From: Clostridium sp.
GTDB lineage: Bacteria; Bacillota; Clostridia; Lachnospirales; Lachnospiraceae
DNA: 64,000 bases
Assembly: GCA_004554205.1 (NCBI GenBank)
Contig: SFNH01000002.1
Location: 1 to 64,000, forward strand
Direction of reading: 5' to 3'
This document shows, piece by piece, positions 1 to 8,404 of the stretch (positions are counted from its first letter, which is position 1; every line of letters starts with the position of its first letter). A program made the position numbers and the translations under genes. Below the pieces are notes generated by a model. The model worked only from the letters and a program-made list of their open reading frames with translations, ran no database searches and was not told the origin of the DNA.

Positions 1-98
1 CAGACTTTTTGATAAAAACAGTATATCACAACCTGCCAAATATTGAAAATACTGTTCAGTTAGGAACTTCATTTTCGCTTATTTGATATTGATATTTT

Positions 99-224
99 GT
101 AACTGTTCAGTAGGTCTGCGCATTTACTGCGCTGACCGTAAGAAAACGTGGTGGTTATAGGCAAAAATCCCATTGCCGGAGGCAATTTTCATGGATTTTT
201 GCTCGTAACTGTGAGGGTGCTGAA
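99..224 (+). repeat. Dispersed mosaic repeat, long type 1 copy
   Basis: Begins GTAACTGTTCAGTAGGTCTG and matches the reverse complement of 29642-29774 over nearly its whole length. It includes a GCGCATTTACTGCGC hairpin and a longer hairpin with arms GGCAAAAATCC and GGATTTTTGC around a CATTGCCG-type loop. The 3' end reads GTAACTGTGAGGGTGCTGAA but lacks the final ACAGTTAC found in the complete copy, so this copy is truncated at its 3' end. Confidence 0.85.
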
Positions 225-262
225 TATGTATGATATTTTTTTAACAATCTTTCATCTTTCTC

Positions 263-290
263 TTGCATTTTGTAAAAAATATGCTAAGAT
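263..290 (+). promoter_or_regulatory. Predicted sigma-A promoter of the PTS gene
   Basis: TTGCAT at 263-268 and TAAGAT at 285-290 are 16 bp apart. TGC precedes the -10, giving an extended -10. The implied leader of about 140 nt contains the tandem 8-mers and the 401-427 palindrome. This is a prediction from sequence only. Confidence 0.5.
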
Positions 291-332
291 AACTCACAAC
301 TGCTTTGACCCGGGAAGTCAAATGTGGTAGCC

Positions 333-356
333 GTTCAGCCGTTCAGCCGTTCAGCC
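333..356 (+). repeat. Three tandem copies of GTTCAGCC
   Basis: Three perfect head-to-tail copies of the 8-mer GTTCAGCC. The 8-mer is the inner part of the repeat core (AACAGTTCAGCC) seen throughout the window. CAGACTGTTAC follows directly and resembles an opposite arm. Confidence 0.85.
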
Positions 357-400
357 AGACTGTTACGGAATATTTGCTGCTTGATAATAATAGAAGGAGA

Positions 401-427
401 GTAACTGTGAGGGTACTGAACAGTTAC
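401..427 (+). repeat. Short palindromic repeat unit in the PTS leader
   Basis: A 27-nt unit with terminal arms GTAACTGT and ACAGTTAC. The same unit forms one end of the complete repeat at 29642-29774 and appears degenerate at 35984-36010. It ends three bases before the AGGAGG ribosome site of the PTS gene, so a hairpin here could affect translation initiation. Confidence 0.8.
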
Positions 428-441
428 GAAGGAGGTTTATT

Positions 442-1464
442 ATGGAACAGACAGGCGTAAAAGCATTTCTGAAAAAGAAGAATATCAACATCTCGGTAAA
501 GACCTACCTTATCGACGCACTCGGCGCAATGGCATTCGGCCTGTTCGCGTCGCTCCTGATCGGCACCATCTTCGGGACGCTCGGAGACAAGACCCATGTG
601 GCGCTGTTTAACACCATCGCCGGCTACTGTAAGTCGGCCACCGGCGCGGCGCTCGGCATCTCCATCGCCTACGCCTTACAGGCCCCGCAGCTTGTGCTCT
701 TCTCCGCCGCCGCCGTCGGCATTGCCGGCAACGATCTCGGCGGGCCGGTCGGCGCCCTGATCGCCACCGTTATCGCCACAGAGCTCGGCAAGCTGGTGTC
801 AAAGGAGACGCGCGTGGATATCCTCATAACGCCCGGCGTCACCATCATCTCCGGCGTACTGGCCGCACAGTTCGCGGGCCCCGGCGTCTCCGCATTTATG
901 TCCGCCTTCGGCAATCTTATAAAGACCGGCACCGAGCTGCAGCCCTTCCTCATGGGAATGCTGGTATCCGCCCTGGTCGGCATTGCCCTGACCCTGCCCA
1001 TCAGCAGCGCCGCCATCTGCATTATGTTAAGCCTTGACGGCCTTGCCGGCGGCGCGGCCACAGCCGGCTGCTGCGCGCAGATGATCGGATTTGCCGTATT
1101 AAGCTACCGGGAAAATGGGTTTGGCGGGCTGCTCGCACAGGGGCTCGGAACCTCCATGCTCCAGATGGGAAATATCGTCAAAAATCCGCGCATCTGGATC
1201 GCGCCGACCCTCGCCTCCCTGATCACAGGCCCCGTCGCCACCTGCGCCTTCCGCCTGGAAAACATTGCCGCAGGCTCCGGCATGGGAACCTGCGGCTTAG
1301 TCGGACCGATCGGAATCTACACCGCCATGGGCGGCGGAGCCGGTATGTGGCTCGGAATCCTTCTCGTATGTTTTATTCTTCCCGCTGTGCTCAGCCTCGT
1401 ATTCGGCGAGCTGCTCAGAAAGGTCGGATGGATCAGGCCTGGGGATCTGAAGCTTGATCTGTAA
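442..1464 (+). CDS. PTS transporter subunit IIC-like membrane protein (EIIC_2 family)
   Basis: A 340-residue polytopic membrane protein with about nine hydrophobic segments and many Gly/Ala-rich stretches such as GGPVGALIATVIATELGKLV. This pattern fits the stand-alone EIIC_2 group of phosphotransferase permeases, whose substrate is usually unknown. No IIA, IIB or HPr gene lies nearby, so phosphorylation partners, if any, are encoded elsewhere. The ATG follows AAGGAGGTTTATT at good spacing. The gene stands alone on the plus strand, and its last 32 bp overlap the 3' end of the convergent S41 protease gene. The family call is fairly safe; the transported sugar cannot be told. Confidence 0.8.
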   Translation: MEQTGVKAFLKKKNINISVKTYLIDALGAMAFGLFASLLIGTIFGTLGDKTHVALFNTIAGYCKSATGAALGISIAYALQAPQLVLFSAAAVGIAGNDLGGPVGALIATVIATELGKLVSKETRVDILITPGVTIISGVLAAQFAGPGVSAFMSAFGNLIKTGTELQPFLMGMLVSALVGIALTLPISSAAICIMLSLDGLAGGAATAGCCAQMIGFAVLSYRENGFGGLLAQGLGTSMLQMGNIVKNPRIWIAPTLASLITGPVATCAFRLENIAAGSGMGTCGLVGPIGIYTAMGGGAGMWLGILLVCFILPAVLSLVFGELLRKVGWIRPGDLKLDL

Positions 1465-2821
1465 GCGCCTCAACCGCCTTTTGAAGCTGATTATCCTTTT
1501 CAAACGGTATATCATATTCCCCGGTGAGTTCCTCGTCGAGCACCTGCTCGACCTCTACATCCGGGGTGAGGCCCTTCTTATGGAGGTCATGCCCCGCCGG
1601 GGTGTAGTAGTGGGCGGTCGTGATCTTCACGGCAGAGCCGTCCGTAAGCGGAAACAGGCTCTGCACGATCCCCTTCCCGAACGAGGTCGTCCCCACCAGC
1701 TTTGCGACGCCGTAGTCCTGAAGCGCCCCGGCAAATACCTCCGACGCGCTCGCGGACTCTCCATTGATCAGCACCGCGATGGGAATATTAAGCTCATGCC
1801 CGTCCTCCATCGGGAAATACGGATTCCGAACCGGCGCGCCGTCCGATTCGTACCGGACTTTTCCGTCCGCGCTGAAATAGCGGTCGCCCTTCTCATTCTT
1901 ATCCGCCGTAGTTAAGATCGTGCCGTCAAATTGATCGTCCGGCAGCACATACGCCGCCATCTGCACGCAGGATTCCAGGACGCCGCCCGGATTGTCCCGA
2001 AGGTCAATGACGAGGCGTTCCATTCCCTGCGCCTCCAGGTCGTCGACCGCGGAGATAAACTGCGCCCCCGTCACCGTGTCGAACTGGGTCACCATAATAT
2101 ATCCTGTCTTGTCCTCCAAAAGCCGGTGTTCCACCGTCGCCACCTCAACCATGCGGCGCTCGATATGGAGCGGAATCTCCTCGCTGTCCCGCAACACCGT
2201 CAGATCCACGAAGGTGCCCTCCTCGCCCCGGATGTGCTCCTGCACCAGCATATCAAGATCCTCGCCTGTCGCTTCAATATCCCCGACCTTATAGAGGATG
2301 TCGCCCTTTTTCATGCCGGCCTCCTCCGCCGGGGAGCCGGGGAATACCCTGAGCGCCGTCACGATACCGGACTTGATATTCTGGCTCACCAGCACGCCGA
2401 TCCCGCAGTAGACCCCCTCCGTCTCCTCGCCCAGAGCCTCATATTCCTCCGGCGTATAGTAGACCGTATAGGGATCCTTGAGTCCCGCGAGCATCCCCTT
2501 GTAAATGCCGTCCTCCATCCCCTGCATATCCTCGTCAAAGAGGAAATACTGATCCACAACCTTTTCCAGAGTATTAATCTTGCGCCCGATCGCCCTCATA
2601 TTCAGCTTCTGCTGCTCGCTCTCCGAAGCCGCGGAGCTTTCCGCGATCTGCTCCTGGACCTGATTTTCCATAACGGCGCGCCCGATCACGGAAATGCCGG
2701 TGGCTACGCCGACGATCACAAGGCCCGCAAACGCAGTCACCAATGTGCCGACCAGAACTCCCTTCCAGAATTTTCCAATACCCTTATTTTCTCTGTCCAA
2801 CGCTTTCACCTCACTTCCCAA
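1433..2821 (-). CDS. S41 family C-terminal processing peptidase (CtpA/Prc-like)
   Basis: A membrane-anchored serine protease of 462 residues. A hydrophobic anchor lies at about residues 20-42, then a PDZ domain at about 130-215 (GSPAEEAGMKKGDILYKVG), then the S41 peptidase core. The catalytic Ser is in GESASASEVFAGAL and the Lys in TTSFGKGIVQS; RDNPGG is also present. Such proteases trim or degrade envelope proteins. It is the last gene of a cdaR-ftsE-ftsX-M23 operon, one base after the M23 stop, so it may process that hydrolase, as Prc-type proteases do for some murein hydrolases (inference). The open frame starts at a TTG; a later TTG at 2800 has a better-placed GAGGTGA site, so the true start may be there. 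Confidence 0.9.
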   Translation of the reverse strand: MGSEVKALDRENKGIGKFWKGVLVGTLVTAFAGLVIVGVATGISVIGRAVMENQVQEQIAESSAASESEQQKLNMRAIGRKINTLEKVVDQYFLFDEDMQGMEDGIYKGMLAGLKDPYTVYYTPEEYEALGEETEGVYCGIGVLVSQNIKSGIVTALRVFPGSPAEEAGMKKGDILYKVGDIEATGEDLDMLVQEHIRGEEGTFVDLTVLRDSEEIPLHIERRMVEVATVEHRLLEDKTGYIMVTQFDTVTGAQFISAVDDLEAQGMERLVIDLRDNPGGVLESCVQMAAYVLPDDQFDGTILTTADKNEKGDRYFSADGKVRYESDGAPVRNPYFPMEDGHELNIPIAVLINGESASASEVFAGALQDYGVAKLVGTTSFGKGIVQSLFPLTDGSAVKITTAHYYTPAGHDLHKKGLTPDVEVEQVLDEELTGEYDIPFEKDNQLQKAVEALTDQASDPQA

Positions 2822-2822
2822 T

Positions 2823-4058
2823 TTACGGGCTCACATAATTCTGCGGATTCACATACCGCCCGCCTGCCCGAATCCCGAAATGCAGGTGCGGGCCGGTGGA
2901 ATAACCGGTAGAGCCCACCTTGGCGATGGTCTCGCCCTGCTTCACCTCCTGCCCCTCTGAGGCAAGGAGTTCGGAGCAGTGCATGTACACCGTGTAAATG
3001 CCGCCGCCATGGTTGAGCATGATATAATTTCCGGCCGAATAGCTGTATGTAGAGACCACGACAGTGCCGGACGCCGCCGCCACGACAGCCGAGCCGGTGC
3101 TCGCGCTGATGTCGATGCCCTGGTGATTTGAGGAAGCGCCCTCTGTCGGTATCTCCCTCGCCCCGAACACGGAGGTAATGCGGCTGCTCGATGGGCACGG
3201 CCACTTAAAATTAATATCCCCAAGACTGGCAACTTTATACGTTTTTCCAGCCGCCTCGGCCGCTTTTCTGGCCTCCTCCTCCTTGCGTTTGATCTCCGCC
3301 TCGAGCTTCTTTATCCTGTTTTCCTGCTCCTTTAGGTCCTTCTCGTACGCGCTGATCTGCCCCTGCGTCATGTGGATCTGGCTCTCAAAATTTTTCAGTT
3401 CCTTCGTTTTCTCGGCAGCTAACGTCTCCACGGACTGCTGCTTCGCCTCCGTCTGGGCTTTCAGCCCCAAAAGCTCCTCATGCTCCTCGTTGAGCGTCTC
3501 CTCATGCGCCGCGATGGAATCCCTCGTCTCTTCATACTCATCCATCTTCCTGCGGTCATACTCGGAGATCTTTCGGATATACTCCACCCTGTTCATAAGC
3601 TGCACCATATCATCCGACTGCAAAAGCATGTCGATGTAGCTGGTATCCCCACGCTCATACATGTACTTGATGCGCAGCTTCATATCCACATACTGCTTTT
3701 CTTCCAACTGTCTCGCCGCCTCAAGCTGCTGCTGCGTCGCGGAAATCTCACTCTCCTTTTTCTTGATCTGTCCCGCGAGCACATTGAGCTCCCCGTTTAA
3801 CTCTTCCAGATTTTGGTCGAGCTGCTTTACATAAGCCGCCGCGTCACTTTTTAGCCCCTCCAGGTTTTTTAAGCTGCTCTCCAACTTCTTTTTCTCCGCC
3901 TCAATCGAGCTCACCGTCTTTTTGGCGTCCTCCACCTCCTGCCTCGTGGCGTACGCTGGACGGATGCCCGCCGCCGCCAGCACAAACGCAAGCGCCGCGA
4001 ACGCGAGCCGCTTTCCCCCTGTCTTTTCATGCTTTGTATGTTCCATTCTCTGCATCAT
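2823..4058 (-). CDS. Coiled-coil M23 peptidoglycan hydrolase (EnvC/PcsB-like FtsEX partner)
   Basis: An exported cell-wall hydrolase of 411 residues. A signal peptide spans about residues 15-38 and ends near AYA. A long coiled coil runs to about residue 270, followed by an M23 endopeptidase domain. The zinc ligands are visible in NHQGIDIS and GPHLHFGI, so the domain looks catalytically intact, unlike E. coli EnvC. The layout of coiled coil plus hydrolase directly after ftsEX matches proteins that FtsEX activates across the membrane at the septum or side wall (EnvC, PcsB, CwlO types). Two adjacent ATGs exist at 4058 and 4055; AGAGG spacing slightly favours the second. Confidence 0.9.
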   Translation of the reverse strand: MMQRMEHTKHEKTGGKRLAFAALAFVLAAAGIRPAYATRQEVEDAKKTVSSIEAEKKKLESSLKNLEGLKSDAAAYVKQLDQNLEELNGELNVLAGQIKKKESEISATQQQLEAARQLEEKQYVDMKLRIKYMYERGDTSYIDMLLQSDDMVQLMNRVEYIRKISEYDRRKMDEYEETRDSIAAHEETLNEEHEELLGLKAQTEAKQQSVETLAAEKTKELKNFESQIHMTQGQISAYEKDLKEQENRIKKLEAEIKRKEEEARKAAEAAGKTYKVASLGDINFKWPCPSSSRITSVFGAREIPTEGASSNHQGIDISASTGSAVVAAASGTVVVSTYSYSAGNYIMLNHGGGIYTVYMHCSELLASEGQEVKQGETIAKVGSTGYSTGPHLHFGIRAGGRYVNPQNYVSP

Positions 4059-4068
4059 CCTGCCTCTT

Positions 4069-4977
4069 CTACACTCTTAAGTATTTCCGAATCGCAAAAA
4101 AGCTCGCGAAAAAGCCGATACCCACGCCAAGCGCCAGCGCGACCCCGATCATCACCGGATAAATATCCTCAACAGGCACAAAGTAAAACATATTCGAGAG
4201 GATCCGAAAGCGCTCCGTCAGATACACGACGCCCCTGGTGTACAGCACATAGATGCCTGCCAGGGGGAGCGCCGCTCCCACCAGTCCGAGCGCCACGCCC
4301 TCCACGATGAACGGAGCCCGTATCATAAAATTCGTCGCTCCGACCAGACGCATGATCTGGCACTCCTGCCAGCGGAACGCAGCCGCCACGGAAACCGTAT
4401 TGTTGATCAAAAACACCGCCACCGCCAGCAAGACCCCGATGATTCCCGCGGAGAGCACACCGATGATCCTGTTAAAGCTCGAGAAGCCCGCAACCGCCGT
4501 GTTGGAATAATTGACCTGGCGCACGCCGTCAAGACCCTGTAAATATGATACGAGGCCGTCCTGCCCGGCGATGTCGTTTAAGTAGATCTCGTAGGTCGCA
4601 GAGCCCGCCAGGGGATTGTCCTCGGCAAAGCCCTCGGCCAGTTCCTCCCTGCCTGCAAAATACTCCTTCTTAAATCCGTCCCATGCCTCCTCGGCAGAGA
4701 CGTACTGCATCCGCTTCACCTCCGGCCTCCGGCCGATCTCCTGCCCGAGAGCGAGTATCTGTTCCTCGCTTAAATCCTCGTCAAACAGCACCGTAACGCC
4801 GACCGTGCTCTCCACATGGCGCACCATATTCTGAATATTCGCAATAATCGAAAAAAACATGCAAAACAAAAAAATACACGCAGAAATCGTCGCCACCGAC
4901 GCGAGAGAAAACCAGATATTTCTGCATATATTCTTCATGCCCTGCTTCAGGCAATACCACAATGTACTAATTCTCAC
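4069..4977 (-). CDS. ftsX: Cell division ABC transporter permease FtsX
   Basis: FtsX with the usual four membrane segments: one near residues 25-50, then an extracellular loop of about 120 residues, then three C-terminal segments. It pairs with FtsE and relays ATP hydrolysis to an extracellular murein hydrolase, here most likely the adjacent M23 protein. The start chosen is the GTG at 4977, giving [17 protein letters not shown], which fits known FtsX N-termini; the frame is open to a GTG at 4989. With the 4977 start the gene overlaps the ftsE stop by about 11 bp, indicating translational coupling. Confidence 0.93.
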   Translation of the reverse strand: MRISTLWYCLKQGMKNICRNIWFSLASVATISACIFLFCMFFSIIANIQNMVRHVESTVGVTVLFDEDLSEEQILALGQEIGRRPEVKRMQYVSAEEAWDGFKKEYFAGREELAEGFAEDNPLAGSATYEIYLNDIAGQDGLVSYLQGLDGVRQVNYSNTAVAGFSSFNRIIGVLSAGIIGVLLAVAVFLINNTVSVAAAFRWQECQIMRLVGATNFMIRAPFIVEGVALGLVGAALPLAGIYVLYTRGVVYLTERFRILSNMFYFVPVEDIYPVMIGVALALGVGIGFFASFFAIRKYLRV

Positions 4978-5653
4978 CGCTCTGTCCACCCTTCGTCTCG
5001 TCGCTGATCATCCGCCCCCGCTCCAGGGTGATCACCCGTCCGCCTATCTGCTCCACGAGCTCATGGCTGTGCGTGACAACCACGACCGTGGTGCCGAGCT
5101 CATTGATATGACCCAAAAGCTTCATGATCTGGACGGCGTTTTCGTGATCCAAATTGCCCGTCGGCTCATCGGCAAGGAGCACCTCAGGCCGGTTGATCAG
5201 CGCCCGCGCGATCGCCACCCGCTGCTGTTCCCCGCCGGAAAGGTGCTGCGGCAGCGCCTTGTACTTGGCAGACAGCCCTACCAGCTTTAACATCTCCGGC
5301 ACGGACTCCCGGATACTCCTTGCGGAAGCGCCGATCACACGCTGCGCAAAGGCCACATTTTCAAATACGTTCCGATCCTTCAAAAGGCGGAAGTCCTGAA
5401 AAATGACCCCGAGCTCCCTGCGGTATCTCGGTATATATCTGCGCGGCATCTTCTGTAAATTCATGTCATTGACGATAATGTGGCCGGAAGTGGGCTCCGT
5501 CTCCTTCAAAAGGAGCTTAAGCAGCGTAGACTTGCCGGAGCCGCTGCGCCCCATAATGAACACAAACTCCCCGTCGTCGATCGTGATATTGATACCCTGC
5601 AGCGCCTTGCTCCCGGTCGCATATGTCTTGCTCAAATTCCTTATCTCAATCAT
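4967..5653 (-). CDS. ftsE: Cell division ATP-binding protein FtsE
   Basis: A 228-residue ABC ATPase with Walker [10 protein letters not shown] at residues 35-43, signature [15 protein letters not shown], Walker [13 protein letters not shown] and the switch His in VVVTHSH. The length and sequence are typical of FtsE. It energises FtsX, which controls peptidoglycan hydrolysis during division or elongation. The ATG lies two bases after the stop of the upstream regulator gene and has only a weak ribosome site, so it is probably translated by coupling. Confidence 0.96.
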   Translation of the reverse strand: MIEIRNLSKTYATGSKALQGINITIDDGEFVFIMGRSGSGKSTLLKLLLKETEPTSGHIIVNDMNLQKMPRRYIPRYRRELGVIFQDFRLLKDRNVFENVAFAQRVIGASARSIRESVPEMLKLVGLSAKYKALPQHLSGGEQQRVAIARALINRPEVLLADEPTGNLDHENAVQIMKLLGHINELGTTVVVVTHSHELVEQIGGRVITLERGRMISDETKGGQSGEN

Positions 5654-5655
5654 GT

Positions 5656-6744
5656 TCAGTAATCCAGGCTCTCCATGTATTTCATATATTTTACAACCAT
5701 CAGTGCGATCTTGAACGTGATCGCGTCCTCGAACACCCGCAGATCAAGCCCCGTGCTCTTCTGCAGCTTGTCCAGCCGGTAGACTAGCGTGTTCCGGTGG
5801 ATGTAGAGCTGTCTGGATGTCTCGGACACATTCAGGCTGTTCTCAAAGAACTTGTTGATGGTCGTCAATGTCTCATCGTCAAACTCATCAGGCGACTTGC
5901 CCTCAAAGATTTCCTTGATAAACATGCGGCACAGCGGAAGCGGAAGCTGGTAGATCAGGCGTCCGATCCCCAGGTTGCTGTATGCCACCACGTTCTTGCC
6001 GCTGTAAAAGATCTTGCCCACATCGAGCGCCATCTTGGCCTCCTTGTAGGAGCGGGAGACCTCCTTTAAGTCGTTCACCACCGTGCCGTATGCCACATGC
6101 ACCTTCGTCATCGCCTCGGTGTTGAGCATATCAAGGAGCGTGTTGGCCGTCTTATTGAGCGCCTCATAATTCTCGTCCGGCTTTACCTCCTTCACCAGGA
6201 TAATGTTCTTCTCGTCCACAGCGGTGATAAAGTCCTTCGTCTTCGCGGCAAACAGACTGCGCACGGTCTCGAGCGCATTCACATCCTTTTCGTGCTCCGT
6301 CTCGATCAGGTACACGACGCGCCTCACATTCGTCTCGATGTGCAGCTTTTTGGCGCGGTTGTAAATGTCCACCAGAAGCAGATTGTCTAAAAGAAGATTT
6401 TTGATGAAGTTGTCCTTATCAAACCGCTCCTTGTATGCTACCAGAAGGTTCTGTATCTGGAAGGCCGCCAGCTTCCCCACCATATACACGTCGTCGCTGC
6501 CGCCCTTCGCGAGCACGATGTACTCGAGCTGATGGTCGTCAAACACCTTAAAAAACTGACACCCCTGGATTACCTGGCTGTCCGCCGGCGAATCCACGAA
6601 AGCGAGAACGTCGCGCTCATACTCCTCCGCATCGGGGAATGTAGATGATAACGCCTTGCCTTCCGTGTCACAGATGCACAGGTCGATTCTGGTGATCCCC
6701 TTAAGACCGTCTATGGTTGTCTGCAAAATCTGGTTTGAAATCAT
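5656..6744 (-). CDS. PucR/CdaR-type transcriptional regulator
   Basis: A 362-residue protein whose last 65 residues hold the PucR/CdaR helix-turn-helix (SLNVSETSRQLYIHRNTLVYRLDKLQ), a domain found only in this regulator class. The middle part (about 130-260) resembles the degenerate GGDEF-like domain of CdaR proteins, and the N-terminal part is a possible sensor domain. The effector is unknown. It is the first gene of the ftsEX-M23-ctp operon, so it may control that operon or simply share its transcript. AAGGAGAG lies well placed before the ATG. A strong terminator at 6844-6877 separates it from the upstream sugar ABC gene. Confidence 0.85.
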   Translation of the reverse strand: MISNQILQTTIDGLKGITRIDLCICDTEGKALSSTFPDAEEYERDVLAFVDSPADSQVIQGCQFFKVFDDHQLEYIVLAKGGSDDVYMVGKLAAFQIQNLLVAYKERFDKDNFIKNLLLDNLLLVDIYNRAKKLHIETNVRRVVYLIETEHEKDVNALETVRSLFAAKTKDFITAVDEKNIILVKEVKPDENYEALNKTANTLLDMLNTEAMTKVHVAYGTVVNDLKEVSRSYKEAKMALDVGKIFYSGKNVVAYSNLGIGRLIYQLPLPLCRMFIKEIFEGKSPDEFDDETLTTINKFFENSLNVSETSRQLYIHRNTLVYRLDKLQKSTGLDLRVFEDAITFKIALMVVKYMKYMESLDY

Positions 6745-6843
6745 AATACACTCTCCTTATCCTGGATTTGCCCGGTGCTTTATGGCATTGTATAAATTCA
6801 CAAACTTAAAACGACCCTTATCTTATATCTTAATGCAAAATGT

Positions 6844-6877
6844 AAAAAAAAGCAAGCGAGTATGACACTCGCCTGCT
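6844..6877 (-). terminator. Rho-independent terminator
   Basis: Read on the minus strand: an 11-bp stem AGCAGGCGAGT / ACTCGCTTGCT with one G-T pair and a 5-nt loop, followed by eight T. It lies downstream of the sugar ABC ATPase gene and upstream of the cdaR-like gene. Confidence 0.85.
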
Positions 6878-6885
6878 CCTTTTTC

Positions 6886-7112
6886 GTAACAGTTCAGCCA
6901 TTTTTCTTTTATTCGGTCGCGGATGAGGTTTCCGCTTTTGTTCGGTCGCCGGATGTAAAACTTTTGCTCGCATGGCTCGCAAAAGTGTTCACCGGTCTTC
7001 CTCACGGTAAGGTTTGCCCCGCTCCCTCGGAACTGGCTATCCCCAGCCGCTTACGCCCGGACAGACAGCCCCGTGTGACACGCTGCGTTTCCCGCCGTCC
7101 TAAACAGTTACG
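6886..7112 (-). repeat. Dispersed mosaic repeat, long type 2 copy
   Basis: Fills nearly the whole gap between the cdaR-like gene and the sugar ABC gene. The ends are TAACAGTTCAGCC and TAAACAGTTACG, which are opposed arms. Internal blocks recur elsewhere: TTCGGTCGCCGGATGTAAAA and GGAAGACCGGTGAA blocks at 13820-13990, CCAGCCGCTTACGCCCGGA at 46738-46941, and GTGTGACACGCTGCGTTTCC at 11724-11935. It begins immediately after the ABC gene stop codon at 7114. No open frame with a recognisable product was seen in this 369-bp gap. Confidence 0.85.
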
Positions 7113-7113
7113 T

Positions 7114-8226
7114 TTAGTTGGTGATAACCTGCTCGGTGTCCTTGTCGAACACGTGGATCTTGCTTAAGTCGAGCGCAAGCTTCACGGTATCGCCGGGTCT
7201 CGCCGCGGTGCGCGGATTTACGCGCGCGGTGCAGTTCGCCTCATTCACGTCAAAGTAGAGATATGCCTCCGCGCCGAGCAGCTCGTACACACGGATCGTC
7301 GCGTCGATCACGCTCTTCGGAGATGCTGCCAGGAATGCCTCCTCGTCATGCAGATCCTCCGGGCGGATACCCAGTGTAACGACCTTGCCTATGTATCCCT
7401 TCTCCTCAAGCGCCTTTCCCTTCTCCTGCGGGAGCGCGATAGTATGCCCGTCAAAGGTCAGGGTAACATCTGCGCCGTCCTTGCCGACCGTCGCGTCGAT
7501 CAGGTTCATCTGCGGTGCGCCGATAAAGCCCGCAACGAACTTATTGCACGGCTTGTCGTACAGATTCTGCGGCGAGTCAACCTGCTGAACCACGCCGTCC
7601 TTCATAACGACGATCCTCGTGCCGAGTGTCATAGCCTCGGTCTGGTCATGGGTAACGTAGATGATCGTCGCCTGCAGTCTCTGGTGCAGCTTCGAGATCT
7701 CAATGCGCATCTGGCCTCTCAGCTTCGCGTCCAGGTTGGAGAGCGGCTCGTCCATCAAAAATACCTTCGGGTTTCTCACGATCGCACGGCCCATCGCCAC
7801 GCGCTGTCTCTGACCGCCGGAGAGCGCCTTCGGCTTTCTGTCAAGCAGGTGGGACAGATCAAGAATCCTCGCCGCGTCCTGAACCAGCCTGTCGATCTCC
7901 TCCTTCGGGGTCTTTCTCAGCTTCAGGCCGAATGCCATATTATCATATACCGTCATGTGCGGATACAGGGCGTAGTTCTGGAATACCATCGCGATATCCC
8001 TGTCCTTCGGCTCCACATTGTTCACCAGCTTGCCGTCGATGTACATCTCACCGGAAGAAATATCCTCCAGACCCGCGATCATACGCAGCGTCGTGGACTT
8101 ACCGCATCCGGACGGTCCCACGAAAATGATGAACTCCTTGTCCGCAATCTCAAGGTTAAAATCCTTTACTGCCACAAATCCATTCGGATATTTCTTTGTT
8201 ACGTTTTTGAGTGATAAACTAGCCAT
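7114..8226 (-). CDS. Sugar ABC transporter ATP-binding protein (MsmK/UgpC family)
   Basis: A 370-residue ATPase of the carbohydrate importer class. Walker A GPSGCGKST is at residues 37-45, the signature is LSGGQRQRVAMGRA and Walker B is VFLMDEPLSNLDAKL. A C-terminal regulatory TOBE-like domain follows (about 235-370), as in MsmK, MalK and UgpC. No permease or binding protein is adjacent, which fits a shared ATPase serving several sugar importers (known for MsmK; inferred here). The start at 8226 is set by AGGAGGAGAA; the frame stays open upstream to 8277. A mosaic repeat begins directly after its stop codon. Confidence 0.92.
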   Translation of the reverse strand: MASLSLKNVTKKYPNGFVAVKDFNLEIADKEFIIFVGPSGCGKSTTLRMIAGLEDISSGEMYIDGKLVNNVEPKDRDIAMVFQNYALYPHMTVYDNMAFGLKLRKTPKEEIDRLVQDAARILDLSHLLDRKPKALSGGQRQRVAMGRAIVRNPKVFLMDEPLSNLDAKLRGQMRIEISKLHQRLQATIIYVTHDQTEAMTLGTRIVVMKDGVVQQVDSPQNLYDKPCNKFVAGFIGAPQMNLIDATVGKDGADVTLTFDGHTIALPQEKGKALEEKGYIGKVVTLGIRPEDLHDEEAFLAASPKSVIDATIRVYELLGAEAYLYFDVNEANCTARVNPRTAARPGDTVKLALDLSKIHVFDKDTEQVITN

Positions 8227-8376
8227 TTTCTTCTCCTCCTGAATGAGCATCTTAATGATTCTATGTGTAATTATCATACAACAGAGAAATTTTTTCTTCC
8301 ATATGGCAAATGCCCAAATCCCATTTCCCTTTTTTGTCCAAATTGCTCAAACAGAAAAAAAATTGCCGAAAATTAC

Positions 8377-8404
8377 AAAAGCAGGCTGAAAAAAGCCCGC
8401 TTTT
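8377..8404 (-). terminator. Rho-independent terminator of the YitT gene
   Basis: On the minus strand, AAAGCGGGCT and AGCCTGCTTT form a 10-bp stem with one G-T pair around a T-rich loop, ending in TTTT. The stem starts at the stop codon of the YitT-family gene. Confidence 0.75.

Larger units (their letters stand above)
1..441. other. Intergenic region upstream of the PTS gene
   Basis: No convincing gene is seen here. An open frame that runs through about 148-330 is made of repeat sequence and has no homology signal I recognise. The stretch holds a half-site ACTGTTCAGTTAGG at about 51-64, a long repeat copy at 99-224, a predicted promoter at 263-290, three tandem 8-mers at 333-356 and a short palindrome at 401-427 directly before the ribosome site of the PTS gene. 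Confidence 0.6.

Noticed and set aside
148..330. Open frame of 60 codons in the first intergenic region
   Set aside because: It runs through repeat DNA, has no ribosome site and its product has no recognisable feature.
333..356. CRISPR-like tandem repeat
   Set aside because: Units are 8 bp with no spacers and there are no cas genes.
1931..2911. Long open frame on the plus strand opposite the S41 protease gene
   Set aside because: High GC codon usage of the real minus-strand gene opens this frame; the product is rich in His/Arg and shows no family.
6886..7112. Insertion sequence or MITE with its own transposase
   Set aside because: No transposase frame and no clear target-site duplication were seen; the mosaic structure fits REP/BIME-type repeats better.
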